Part shown: piece by piece, positions 27,315 to 34,584 of the stretch
Position numbering within the stretch: position 1 is the first letter of the stretch
How the letters are laid out: every line of letters starts with the position of its first letter
NCBI GenBank assembly: GCA_958437495.1
Contig: CAUBOH010000015.1
Span: 1 to 57,791, forward strand
Reading direction: 5' to 3'
DNA from: an uncultured Collinsella sp.
Lineage (GTDB): Bacteria; Actinomycetota; Coriobacteriia; Coriobacteriales; Coriobacteriaceae
Length of the DNA: 57,791 nucleotides
The notes under the pieces: generated by a model
What the model saw: only the letters and a program-made list of their open reading frames with translations
Told to the model about the DNA's origin: nothing
The model's database searches: none
Translations under genes and position numbers: made by a program

Positions 27315-28072
27315 CACCGCATGTTGTTCCTGCCAAGGAAGTGGAAAACGTTGAACTTCCACTCGCCGGGTCCAGTCGCGTAGTGGCCAAGTGAACGTAT
27401 GCCGAGACGAGAGCACATCGCCCTACAGACAGACCGTTTCGCTTCGCTCGCTCCTTCCATATCATCCCTGCCGTTCCATGAGTAGCCCACGGCGCCCATA
27501 AGAAGATCTGCCAGCTGGACCAGCTCGCAATCGCGAGACTCCACCTCTTGGACGAACCTTACCGATGTTCCGAATCGCCATGTATTGATCAGACACCGTT
27601 TCAGAGTCGACACCCTGTCGCGCCTGTCAACGCGATGGTCCAGAAAAACCCGGTGCTCGTCACGGACATCGAGCCAGTTTGCGAAGACCTGATAATAGAT
27701 CTTCTGGAAACGCTCCTCGTCATCCTCGAAATCCGTCTTGGTCCTGCTGACGACGACGCACCTGAACCTCAAGTCCCGATCAGCGAAAAACAGGTCAACG
27801 AGAGCTTCAAAGAAGGAGAGCTTGGAAGGACACACCGTCTTCCACCCAAACTCCCCCTGAACGCCATAGTAAGCCCTTAGTCTGTGTATCCTAGCGACGA
27901 CATCGCGCTTCTTATCGGCGGGGCACATAACCGCCCCGACGACCATGAACTCGTCACTGCGGTCTGAGGTAACCCTGCTCTCATCGCAATACACGTTCTG
28001 GACCCTGCGGTGCGATTCATTCCATGAGGCGGGAGGGAACTCCTCGACGCTCGCCCAATCAATCTGCCTCAT
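27314..28072 (-). CDS. DUF3800 domain protein
   Basis: A 252-aa protein with the DUF3800 (RNase H-like fold) layout. An N-terminal acidic motif YCDESR lies near residue 30, where the family has YIDESG. The strand FLDHR lies near 145, and the C-terminal signature CELVQLADLLMGAVGY near 185-200 carries the conserved Asp. Such proteins are predicted metal-dependent nucleases and are frequent in mobile islands next to defence genes. The gene starts 6 nt after the repressor stop and overlaps the next gene, so it is probably expressed with the repressor in the lysogen-like state. Confidence 0.8.
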   Translation of the reverse strand: MRQIDWASVEEFPPASWNESHRRVQNVYCDESRVTSDRSDEFMVVGAVMCPADKKRDVVARIHRLRAYYGVQGEFGWKTVCPSKLSFFEALVDLFFADRDLRFRCVVVSRTKTDFEDDEERFQKIYYQVFANWLDVRDEHRVFLDHRVDRRDRVSTLKRCLINTWRFGTSVRFVQEVESRDCELVQLADLLMGAVGYSWNGRDDMEGASEAKRSVCRAMCSRLGIRSLGHYATGPGEWKFNVFHFLGRNNMR

Positions 28073-28078
28073 ATCCCC

Positions 28079-28720
28079 CTACTCCATCTCCTCGGCGGGC
28101 TGGAACCAGACCACGGTGCCGACGTACTCCACCGTGCGCCCGTCCCCCACCGTTATGACGATGTCCTCGTAGCAGTCGTCCCACGAGTCCGGGGACAGCA
28201 CGACCGTGCGCCCCGTGTTGTACAGACGGCGCATCACGTAGTCCGCGCCGTCGATGGAGACCACCGCTACCGAGCCGTTGCGCGGCTGCTGGGCGGGGTC
28301 TATGTAGATGTGGCACCCCTCGGGGTAGACGCGGCTCATGCAGCCGCCCTCGACCTCCAGGAAGTACCCGCGGGGGTGGGCCTCGCGCACCTCGTAGGGT
28401 ATGGGGATGCGGTCGTCGATGACGTCGGGCTCGCAGGCGTCGCCCGCGTGGACGCGCCCGAGCAGCGGGGCGTAGGCGGGGCGGGCGTCGGAGGGCAGCA
28501 TGGCGCCGTCGGGGAGGTCGGTTGGCTCATCATCTATGATTTCGCCCTTATTCAAACCGAAATGGTCAGCGATGGCTTGAACCGCGCCCATACGTGGCAC
28601 AGCTCGATCGTTCTCCCACTGAGATACTGCCATCGCCGAGACGCCAGCGATCTTGCCAAACTCCTCCTGAGTCAAGTCGCGAGCAACCCTGATGCGCCTT
28701 ATGCTTGAACCGATGCTCAT
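28079..28720 (-). CDS. Phage-type repressor: XRE HTH plus S24 peptidase-like domain
   Basis: A 213-aa repressor. The HTH lies at residues ~8-60 (LTQEEFGKIAGVSAMAVSQWEN). The C-terminal LexA/CI-like domain spans about 85-210. An Ala-Gly cleavage-type site is present in GRVHAGDACEP. At the expected catalytic Ser the motif reads VEGGCM where the family has G-x-S-M, and at the expected Lys it reads VMRRL where LexA has TVKRL. The dyad thus appears to be Cys/Arg, so self-cleavage may be lost or altered. It is divergent from a Cro-like gene across a promoter/operator region and heads a minus-strand run with DUF3800 and Rex-like genes. Confidence 0.88.
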   Translation of the reverse strand: MSIGSSIRRIRVARDLTQEEFGKIAGVSAMAVSQWENDRAVPRMGAVQAIADHFGLNKGEIIDDEPTDLPDGAMLPSDARPAYAPLLGRVHAGDACEPDVIDDRIPIPYEVREAHPRGYFLEVEGGCMSRVYPEGCHIYIDPAQQPRNGSVAVVSIDGADYVMRRLYNTGRTVVLSPDSWDDCYEDIVITVGDGRTVEYVGTVVWFQPAEEME

Positions 28721-28740
28721 CTTGGGAACCTCTCAGTTGT

Positions 28741-28809
28741 TAAACTTTTTCTACATTATAGGAAAAAGTTTTTTACATACACTATATGTTTAACTATAGT
28801 TCTAAACAT
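28741..28809. promoter_or_regulatory. Divergent promoters and operators of the immunity region
   Basis: Plus strand: TTTACA at 28772-28777, a 17-bp spacer, TATAGT at 28795-28800. Minus strand: TATAAT (complement of 28755-28760) with a poor -35. Two inverted repeats overlap these: AACTTTTTC...GGAAAAAGTT (28743-28770) and ATGTTTA...TAAACAT (28786-28809), the latter covering the plus -10. This matches a CI/Cro switch. A run of eight G (28811-28818) directly precedes the Cro-like ribosome site. Confidence 0.65.
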
Positions 28810-28826
28810 CGGGGGGGGAGGTGCAG

Positions 28827-29014
28827 ATGAAGTTAATCGAAGCGCGGAAGAAAGAGCGTTATACACAGCAGAACGTAGCTGATTACCTTGGTGTTTCTCG
28901 AACCACCTATGCCAAGATGGAGAAAACCATGGTAACATCACGCTTAATGATGCTCGTCGGCTTGCCGCTCTTTTCAAGGTTGATGTGCGTGATATTTTTC
29001 CTTTTGAGCGATAG
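28827..29014 (+). pseudogene. Cro-like XRE regulator, frameshifted
   Basis: The frame from ATG 28827 reads a clean HTH: MKLIEARKKERYTQQNVADY, then LGVSRTTYAKME. After AAAA at 28923-28926 the frame loses sense. Shifting by one base gives GNITLNDARRLAALFKVDVR and then DIFPFER with a stop at 29014, a typical end of small XRE proteins. One missing A explains the break. It would be the Cro counterpart of the divergent repressor. It may be a real mutation, a slippage site, or a sequencing error. Confidence 0.75.
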
Positions 29015-29043
29015 TTAGACCTATAGTCCGCAAGGAGGAAGCC

Positions 29044-29253
29044 ATGAAAGATAAAGAGGGATTCGTCCGCGCCGTGAGCGCGGCGCTCGCCGAGTTCGGC
29101 GGCGGCAGGTACGACTGGCTGCGCGAGAGACCGCTCGCCTACGTCAGGCGCGGTGGCGAGGAGTTCGTCGATGTCGACGGCGCGCAGGCGTGCGTGACGG
29201 GCGACTCACTGCGCGTGCTCATGCGCGACGTCGCGTCCAGTGACCGGCTGTAG
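29044..29253 (+). CDS. Small protein of unknown function
   Basis: A 69-aa soluble protein with GCAAGGAGGAAGCC before its ATG. It is acidic-basic mixed with a GGGRYDWLRERPLAYVRR stretch. I do not recognise it. Position just after the Cro-like gene in the early-right direction suggests a phage early gene, for example excisionase-like or accessory. That is position-based only. Confidence 0.6.
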   Translation: MKDKEGFVRAVSAALAEFGGGRYDWLRERPLAYVRRGGEEFVDVDGAQACVTGDSLRVLMRDVASSDRL

Positions 29254-29263
29254 GGGGGGCGAG

Positions 29264-29386
29264 ATGGAGGCCTTTCAGGCCGTCACCCAGTTCGTTTCCC
29301 ACCTGATCGGACTCATCGGGCTCGTCATCGCCTGGGCGGCGATGCTCCTAGCCGGCGAGTGTCATGACCAGCTCTGGATTGGCTAG
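29264..29386 (+). CDS. Small membrane peptide ending in the IS
   Basis: A 40-aa ORF starting 10 nt after the previous stop (GGGGGGGCGAG before ATG). It has one hydrophobic segment (LIGLIGLVIAWAAMLLAG). Its last codons and stop lie within the left inverted repeat of the IS at 29374. The natural C-terminus may therefore have been cut off by the insertion. Confidence 0.45.
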   Translation: MEAFQAVTQFVSHLIGLIGLVIAWAAMLLAGECHDQLWIG

Positions 29387-30359
29387 ACTGATGTGGACAG
29401 TTCCGGGAGGGGCGCAGGAGACGGGAGGGCCGTATATGAGGGACCCCAGGCACCCGAGGCATTTCACCGACGAGTTCAAGAGGCAGATAGTCGACCTCTA
29501 CAACGCCGGAAAACCCAAGCGCGATGCCATGGATGAGTACAACCTCGGCAAGAGCACCGTGGAGAGGCGGGTCAAATCGAAAAACGCGACCGGCTCGCCG
29601 CGCCGGACCCCCGCCGCGCCGGCCGTGGTCGCGGCCCACGCCGCCAGCAAGGGCCGGTACGGCTCGCGCAAGATTAAGGCGTCGCCCGGGAGGCCCGGCG
29701 CCACCGCCAGCCGGCGCCGGGCCTCCCGCATCATGGGGGAGAACGGCCCGGTCGGCGCATACGGCGGGAAGAGGTTCAAGGCGCGCCCCGGGGCGGTCAA
29801 CGAGGCCGACGTGCCGAACGTCGTCGCGCGCGGCTTCGGCGGCAGGGCGCCGCGCACCCATATATGCAGCGACCTGACCTACGTGCGCGTCGGGGCCTCG
29901 TGGAACTATGTCTGCCTGCTCGTCGACCTCTACAACAGGGAGATCGTCGGCCACTCCGCCGGGCCCAGGAAGGACACCCGGCTGGTCAAGTCGGCGTTCG
30001 CGACGCTCTCCTTTCCCATCTCGGACATCGAGGTGTTCCACACGGACCGCGGCAGCGAGTTCGACAACGCCGAGATCGACCTGGTGCTCGAGGCCTTCGG
30101 CATAGAGAGGTCGCTGTCGGCCAAGGGCCTCCCCTGCGACAGCGCCGTCGACGAGTCGACCGACAGGATACTGAATGCCGAGCTCGTCCACCGCGAGACG
30201 TTCGGCACGACGCGCGGGCTACGTGCCAAGCTCTCGGACTACGTGCACCGGTACGGCAACTTCAGGATCCACTCGGCGCTGGGCTACATGTCTCCGGTCG
30301 AGTTCAGGGAAGCGGGGCTGTCCCTCCCGGAATCGTCCAAATAGGTGTTGCCAATCCAG
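29374..30359 (+). mobile_element. IS3-family element, internally deleted
   Basis: The ends are 38-bp inverted repeats in two blocks: CTGGATTGGC, ten unlike bases, then TGGAC(AG/GA)TTCCGGGAGGG. The left copy is 29374-29411; the right copy is the complement of 30322-30359. Total length is 986 bp, short for IS3 elements (about 1.2-1.5 kb). The single ORF joins OrfA and OrfB remains. No 3-bp target duplication is evident (GCT left, CGG right). It has landed in another IS remnant on its right side. Confidence 0.75.
29436..30344 (+). CDS. IS3-family transposase, in-frame OrfA-OrfB fusion by deletion
   Basis: 302 aa from ATG 29436 (GGGAGGGCCGTAT before it). The first 50 residues are the OrfA HTH (FTDEFKRQIVDLYNAGKPK, then STVERRV). 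The OrfA leucine-zipper region and the N-terminal third of OrfB are missing. The chain continues with the rve catalytic core: first Asp in CSDLTYV, second in HTDRGSEF, Glu in AVDESTD, and the tail FRIHSALGYMSPVEF. Intact relatives need a -1 frameshift to make OrfAB; here a deletion has produced one frame. Activity is doubtful because of the lost segments. Confidence 0.75.
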   Translation: MRDPRHPRHFTDEFKRQIVDLYNAGKPKRDAMDEYNLGKSTVERRVKSKNATGSPRRTPAAPAVVAAHAASKGRYGSRKIKASPGRPGATASRRRASRIMGENGPVGAYGGKRFKARPGAVNEADVPNVVARGFGGRAPRTHICSDLTYVRVGASWNYVCLLVDLYNREIVGHSAGPRKDTRLVKSAFATLSFPISDIEVFHTDRGSEFDNAEIDLVLEAFGIERSLSAKGLPCDSAVDESTDRILNAELVHRETFGTTRGLRAKLSDYVHRYGNFRIHSALGYMSPVEFREAGLSLPESSK

Positions 30360-30579
30360 CGGCGACCTTCTGCTCGTATGTGTACCTGGCCTGCTTGCCG
30401 TCCACGGATAGCAGCACCTCGCTTCCGAACGACCGGTATACGTAGAGCCATTGTCTCACGGTGTCGCGCGGGGCTGACAGCGCCTTCGCCGCCGACTCGG
30501 AGCCGTGACCTCGCTCGAAGAGCCCGATCGCCGCCTTCCCGGCCTCGATGTCGTGCTTCACCCTCAAGTCGACACACAT
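30360..30579 (-). pseudogene. Truncated IS3-type OrfA
   Basis: From ATG 30579 the frame reads VKHDIEAGKAAIGLFERGHG, then AAKALSAPRDTVRQWLYVYR, an OrfA helix-turn-helix, up to KQARYTYEQKVAA. It is then cut by the right end of the IS at 30359. The rest of this second IS is absent. A hairpin of eight or more C and AAATGGGGGG (30586-30620) precedes it and may be its original end. Confidence 0.65.
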
Positions 30580-30639
30580 AAAAATCCCCCCCCCATTTCT
30601 CATGTCCAAGAAATGGGGGGCAGCTCAGTAAAAAGAAAA

Positions 30640-30670
30640 CGTCCTCTGAGCTGCGATAACTCAGGGGACG
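30640..30670 (-). terminator. Terminator of tRNA-Ser
   Basis: CGTCCcCTGAG/CTCAGaGGACG stem, followed on the minus strand by TTTTCTTTTT. It lies 13 nt past the tRNA 3' end. Confidence 0.85.
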
Positions 30671-30682
30671 CTTCATTTCAAC

Positions 30683-30773
30683 TGGCGGAGAGCTGGGGAT
30701 TCGAACCCCAGATGCCCTTTTGGGGCATACTCGCTTAGCAGGCGAGCACCTTCGGCCTCTCGGTCAGCTCTCC
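30683..30773 (-). tRNA. tRNA-Ser(GCT)
   Basis: 91 nt including the encoded CCA. The acceptor GGAGAGC pairs with GCTCTCC. The anticodon loop CTGCTAAG gives GCT, and there is a long variable arm (ATGCCC/GGGCAT). The T-loop is GGTTCGAATCC. Its 3' end faces the decayed element, the usual side for integration. Confidence 0.95.
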
Positions 30774-30867
30774 GTAACAGCCGTTCTATAGTAACCAAAC
30801 AGTCGAAGTTGGGCAAGAGGGAATTTTCTAATTGTCCAGTGGCCTTTCCTCCTTGCAGTTTTCGCCA

Positions 30868-33309
30868 CTACCCCAGCGAGCGGTTGAGGGAGCCGAGCTC
30901 ATCGTTGCCCATGGTGCGCCACATTTGGAAGATGCAGCCACGCGCCAGGAAAAAGAAGCCGTTGTCGACCAGCTGCACGGCAGCATCCGCCAGCTGGTTG
31001 GTCACGGCAGGCACCGGCGGTAGCTCGAGCCCGGCCTTACGGATGGTCTCAACCGCTTCCTCGAACGTCGGCGGCTCATTGACACCTATCTCGTTCATAA
31101 GGCCCTGCATTTCCTCCAGCGCGCTGCTACCCGACTCCTCGCCGCGCGGCACGAGGCGGTAGCACGCCAACGCGAGCTCGAGTTGGTCGCAGTTCCAATA
31201 GGCAAACGCTAGGCGATAGAACAGGTAACCGATTGAGGGGCGATCGCTGGCAATGCGTAAGCCGTGGCGCGCCACCTCGATAATCTCGTCAAAGCGCTCC
31301 AGGCGCGCCAGCACGTTGATGAGCGCAAAGTGCGATTGCATGGACGAGCGAGCCAGATCGTAGAGACGACGCACCTCGGGCAACGCCCGTTCAAAATCCT
31401 CCTGCTCGGCGTAAAAGCTGCAGATCTCGTGCTGGGCAAAGTACAGCGCATCGGGTGCACGCAAAATACGAACGGAGCGGTCTTCTTCCATTACCGGCAG
31501 CACCATACGTACCAGCTGGTTGTCGCAAAACTGCGTCTGGACCGGACCCGTTGCCAAAAGCTCCGCGACGGCACACTTGGCCTCCAGCTCCTCGACAAGG
31601 CGAGAAAAGCCCTCAAACGCACCCGCACGGTCAACTTTGGCCTGCTCGCGCAACTCAATGACGCGCGCCACATACGGGTCATCGTCCTCCTCCATGACCT
31701 CAAGCTCATCAGCCGTATCGGCAAGCAACAGGTCACGCAACGCCGGCGGCAGCGAACGGTGGTCGTCACGCGGGCGAGCGTGAACCTCAGCGGGCTCAAT
31801 CGCATCCGGCGCGTCCGACTCATATGCCTCAAGCATGCGCTTGCACGGCATATCGTCCATATCCATGCTCTCAAGATCCTTGGCGACAGGCACGCAATTG
31901 GCCAGATAGGCCGCACGCCCAAAGGAATACGTTGCAATAATGCGCTCGCCCTGCTCGCCGTCGGGAGCCGCAATCTGAACGTAGCAGCGCGTAATGCAGG
32001 CACCTGCGGCAAAGCAAGCCGCCGCCAGCGTGAGTGCCACGCGCGCGTCGTGCTCGGCGGCCCAAATCGCGCGCACGTCCTCGTCCAACTCGCGCCAGAC
32101 GTCATCCTGGGCGTCATATTCACGTTGCGGCATGGCATCCACGATAGAACGCCCAAACCGAACGAGCATAATCCCGTCGGCAACGTTTGCCCGATAGGTA
32201 TAGTCGAGCCTTGTGACCACGTTGAGCGCCTCGACAATACGCGCGAAGCGGGTACGCACGTCCCACTCCCCGCCCGGCTGGCACGCGACCGTGCCAGGTT
32301 TTGCCCACGGGTTGTCGTTCGACAGTGTTTCGAGCAGACGTGGAACATCGTTGGTCGTCTTGGCGATAAGCCACAAATCAAAGAGCGCGCAGCCCTCCAG
32401 ACTCGGAAACGAGGCCGCGGGGCCTAAACCGGCTCCAATGTGCTCAAGGATGCCCGATAGGCGGTTGAGGCGGCACTCGATGGCAAGCAGGGTATCAATC
32501 TCGTCCTGATCCAGCAGGCTACGGTCAAAATTGAGGTAGAAGAGCCTCGAGCGATCGATACGCGCTAGACTCATTTCGGTCTTTGCCGCGATGGTACGCA
32601 GGCGCGGCAGGTTGACCTCGCCCATCAAGGCCGCGGCATAGCGCTCGATACCACTCGGATTATCTGTGTGGTCGATGCGATAAAGCAACGTCTCGATGGC
32701 ATCGGGGAGCGGCGTGGAGTCAAAGCCCAGAAGTACCTCAACCGGCTCGGAGAGTTTTACAAGCTTTATTTTGTCGACGGCATTTTTCATTCCTTCGTCG
32801 AGCCTGTCAGCGTCTGGCGTATTTGCGGCAACGTTTTCGGAATCGGCAAATATCACGTAGCGTAAAAACATCGAGGCCATAAACTCGCCGTAGCGAAGGC
32901 TGCGAGTCGAATTCCACGTCTCGTGTTCGGATTGTTCGCGCATGGTACCTTCGGGAGAGCCGTTGACTCGTGCTTGGGGACGCATGGTACCGTCGCTGCC
33001 CCTCACTGTAATCTCGCCAATGCTAGGGTTGGACTCGTCAAGGACCAGTTGCATGTCGGGCCCATCAGGCAATGACACCTCGCTAACGGGACGGTCCACC
33101 TTGTATACCTCGCCCGAAACGCTCACGTAGCCCAAGAGCGATATGTGGCTTTTGCCGACGAATTCGACGACATAGCATGACTCTTTAGGGTCCTCGCCAA
33201 AGACTTTCCAGACAACGCCATACGAGCGTCCTGCAGGCTGCTCGGGCATTGCCGGAAAGCGCTTTTTGGGATCGAGAAACCTGAGCTTGTATGTCGGACG
33301 CTCTGCCAC
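30868..33309 (-). CDS. Large protein of unknown function with C-terminal TPR-like helices
   Basis: An 813-aa soluble protein. No signal peptide or membrane segment is visible, apart from a weak Ala-rich helix near 435. The first ~130 residues are beta-rich with an YGVVWKVFGEDPKESCYVV stretch. The middle is helical, with acidic linkers around 520-560. From about 660 onward TPR-like helix pairs appear (FERALPEVRRLYDLARSS, then FALINVLARLERFDEIIEVA, then YLFYRLAFAYWNCDQLELAL). A scaffold or regulatory role is plausible but unproven. It stands alone between tRNA-Ser and the tRNA-Arg cluster, so it is likely genus-specific. Confidence 0.8.
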   Translation of the reverse strand: MAERPTYKLRFLDPKKRFPAMPEQPAGRSYGVVWKVFGEDPKESCYVVEFVGKSHISLLGYVSVSGEVYKVDRPVSEVSLPDGPDMQLVLDESNPSIGEITVRGSDGTMRPQARVNGSPEGTMREQSEHETWNSTRSLRYGEFMASMFLRYVIFADSENVAANTPDADRLDEGMKNAVDKIKLVKLSEPVEVLLGFDSTPLPDAIETLLYRIDHTDNPSGIERYAAALMGEVNLPRLRTIAAKTEMSLARIDRSRLFYLNFDRSLLDQDEIDTLLAIECRLNRLSGILEHIGAGLGPAASFPSLEGCALFDLWLIAKTTNDVPRLLETLSNDNPWAKPGTVACQPGGEWDVRTRFARIVEALNVVTRLDYTYRANVADGIMLVRFGRSIVDAMPQREYDAQDDVWRELDEDVRAIWAAEHDARVALTLAAACFAAGACITRCYVQIAAPDGEQGERIIATYSFGRAAYLANCVPVAKDLESMDMDDMPCKRMLEAYESDAPDAIEPAEVHARPRDDHRSLPPALRDLLLADTADELEVMEEDDDPYVARVIELREQAKVDRAGAFEGFSRLVEELEAKCAVAELLATGPVQTQFCDNQLVRMVLPVMEEDRSVRILRAPDALYFAQHEICSFYAEQEDFERALPEVRRLYDLARSSMQSHFALINVLARLERFDEIIEVARHGLRIASDRPSIGYLFYRLAFAYWNCDQLELALACYRLVPRGEESGSSALEEMQGLMNEIGVNEPPTFEEAVETIRKAGLELPPVPAVTNQLADAAVQLVDNGFFFLARGCIFQMWRTMGNDELGSLNRSLG

Positions 33310-33412
33310 GAAATATCACCCTGATCGGTCGTTTGGAGAAAGAGCGCGCCGCGGATTCACCGAGGCGCTTACTCGAAATCTTACACGAGTCGATAAGAAA
33401 TCGTCCGCTTCA

Positions 33413-33685
33413 CGCTCGCGCCTCGACCGAGGTTCGAATCCATGCGGCGTCCGCCTAAAAGAAAAGCCCCCGTCGCCGGAGGCTTTAAGTTCAAACGGTG
33501 CGGCGTATAGGATTCCGCGCATCCGCTGCGCGGATCCGCACCGGCTTCGCCCGCCTGCCGGCGGACTCGCCCGCGGGCTAAAAACGCTCCGCGTTTTCTT
33601 GACGCTCGCGCCTCGACCGAGGTTCGAATCCATGCAGTGCCGGCGTAAAAGAAAAGCCCCCGTTGCCGGAGGCTTTAAGTTCAAT
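33413..33685. repeat. tRNA-associated ~190-bp repeat, Arg locus 1
   Basis: The block from GCTCGCGCCTCGACCGAGG through the terminator to CGGCGTATAGGATTC (33413-33515) recurs at 33604-33705. In the second copy the last part is the real tRNA-Arg. Between them (33516-33603) is a GC-rich spacer with palindromes GCGGATCCGC, CCCGCGGG and AAAACGC/GCGTTTT. So a 19-nt copy of the tRNA 3' end plus its terminator is duplicated around the spacer. No protein is supported in 33310-33685. Confidence 0.85.
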
Positions 33686-33762
33686 TGGTGCGGCGTATAG
33701 GATTCGAACCTATGACGTTCTGATTCGTAGTCAGACCCTCTATCCAGCTGAGGTAACGCCGC
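33686..33762 (-). tRNA. tRNA-Arg(ACG), copy 1
   Basis: 77 nt with encoded CCA. The acceptor GCGGCGT pairs with ACGCCGC, the anticodon loop is TGACTACGAATCA (ACG), and the T-loop GGTTCGAATCC. It is identical in body to the copies at 33921 and 34429. A terminator follows (AGCCTCCG-GCAA-CGGGGGCT then TTTTCTTTT). Confidence 0.96.
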
Positions 33763-33888
33763 GACGTTTTGATTATTATGCACATGGACTGAATAATGGT
33801 CAAGCGTTTTTTCAAAAAAAGTTATTGAATTTGATTTTTACTCATTTGGACCACTTAGCGCGATCTTCGATGCATCGCGATATAAGAA

Positions 33889-33910
33889 AAGCCCCCGTTG
33901 CCGGGAGCTT
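33889..33910 (-). terminator. Terminator of tRNA-Arg copy 2
   Basis: AAGCTCCCGG-CAA-CGGGGGCTT stem followed by TTCTTATA on the minus strand. It is a variant of the terminator behind the other tRNA-Arg copies. Confidence 0.8.
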
Positions 33911-33920
33911 TAAAGTCAAT

Positions 33921-33997
33921 TGGTGCGGCGTATAGGATTCGAACCTATGACGTTCTGATTCGTAGTCAGACCCTCTATCCAGCTGAGGTAACGCCGC
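33921..33997 (-). tRNA. tRNA-Arg(ACG), copy 2
   Basis: 77 nt, same sequence as copy 1 with encoded CCA. This copy has its own terminator but no spacer repeat behind it. Confidence 0.96.
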
Positions 33998-34077
33998 AAC
34001 GCACGGATTATTATGCACGTGACCCCTCGATGGGTCAAGCAACAATTTGGAAAATTTTTACGGTGCGTTGATTAATT

Positions 34078-34428
34078 GCTGCGCAGATCCGCACCGGCTT
34101 CGCCCGCCTGTCGGCGGACTCGCCCGCGGGCTAAAAACGCTCCGCGTTTTCTTGACGCTCGCGCCTCGACCGAGGTTCGAATCCATGCAGTGCCGGCGTA
34201 AAAGAAAAGCCCCCGTTGCCGGAGGCTTTAAGTTCAATTGGTGCGGCGTATAGGATTCCGCGCATCCGCTTCGCGGATCCGCACCGGCTTCGCCCGCCTG
34301 CCGGCGGACTCGCCCGCGGGCTAAAAACGCTCCGCGTTTTCTTGACGCTCGCGCCTCGACCGAGGTTCGAATCCATGCAGTGCCGGCGTAAAAGAAAAGC
34401 CCCCGTTGCCGGAGGCTTTAAGTTCAAT
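34078..34428. repeat. tRNA-associated ~190-bp repeat, Arg locus 2 (two spacer copies)
   Basis: Two tandem units of 190 bp: CTTGACGCTCGCGCCTCGAC occurs at 34151 and 34341. Each contains the spacer (GCACCGGCTTCGCCCGCCTG ... CTAAAAACGCTCCGCGTTTT), the inverted T-loop AGGTTCGAATCC, and the terminator. The first unit ends with a 20-nt partial tRNA-Arg 3' end (34239-34258); the second ends in the full tRNA at 34429. The start of the first spacer is degraded. Confidence 0.85.
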
Positions 34429-34505
34429 TGGTGCGGCGTATAGGATTCGAACCTATGACGTTCTGATTCGTAGTCAGACCCTCTATCCAGCTGAGGTAAC
34501 GCCGC
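34429..34505 (-). tRNA. tRNA-Arg(ACG), copy 3
   Basis: 77 nt, identical in body to copies 1 and 2, CCA encoded. It is the most upstream of the three in transcription direction. 34506-34584 holds nothing that I recognise. Confidence 0.96.
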
Positions 34506-34584
34506 AGCGCAAGACATATAAAACCACTTTAGTTCATCAGAGTCAAGCACAATCTCAAACTTTTTTCTCCTGGGTGTATTTACC

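Noticed and set aside
24033..30773. tRNA-Ser and the tRNA-like fragment as the two att sites of the element
   Set aside because: The two sequences are in opposite orientation and share only the T-loop. A tRNA integration should give direct repeats.
33413..34505. CRISPR array
   Set aside because: The 190-bp units contain tRNA parts and terminators and the spacers are alike. No short repeats with unique spacers and no cas genes are present anywhere in the window.
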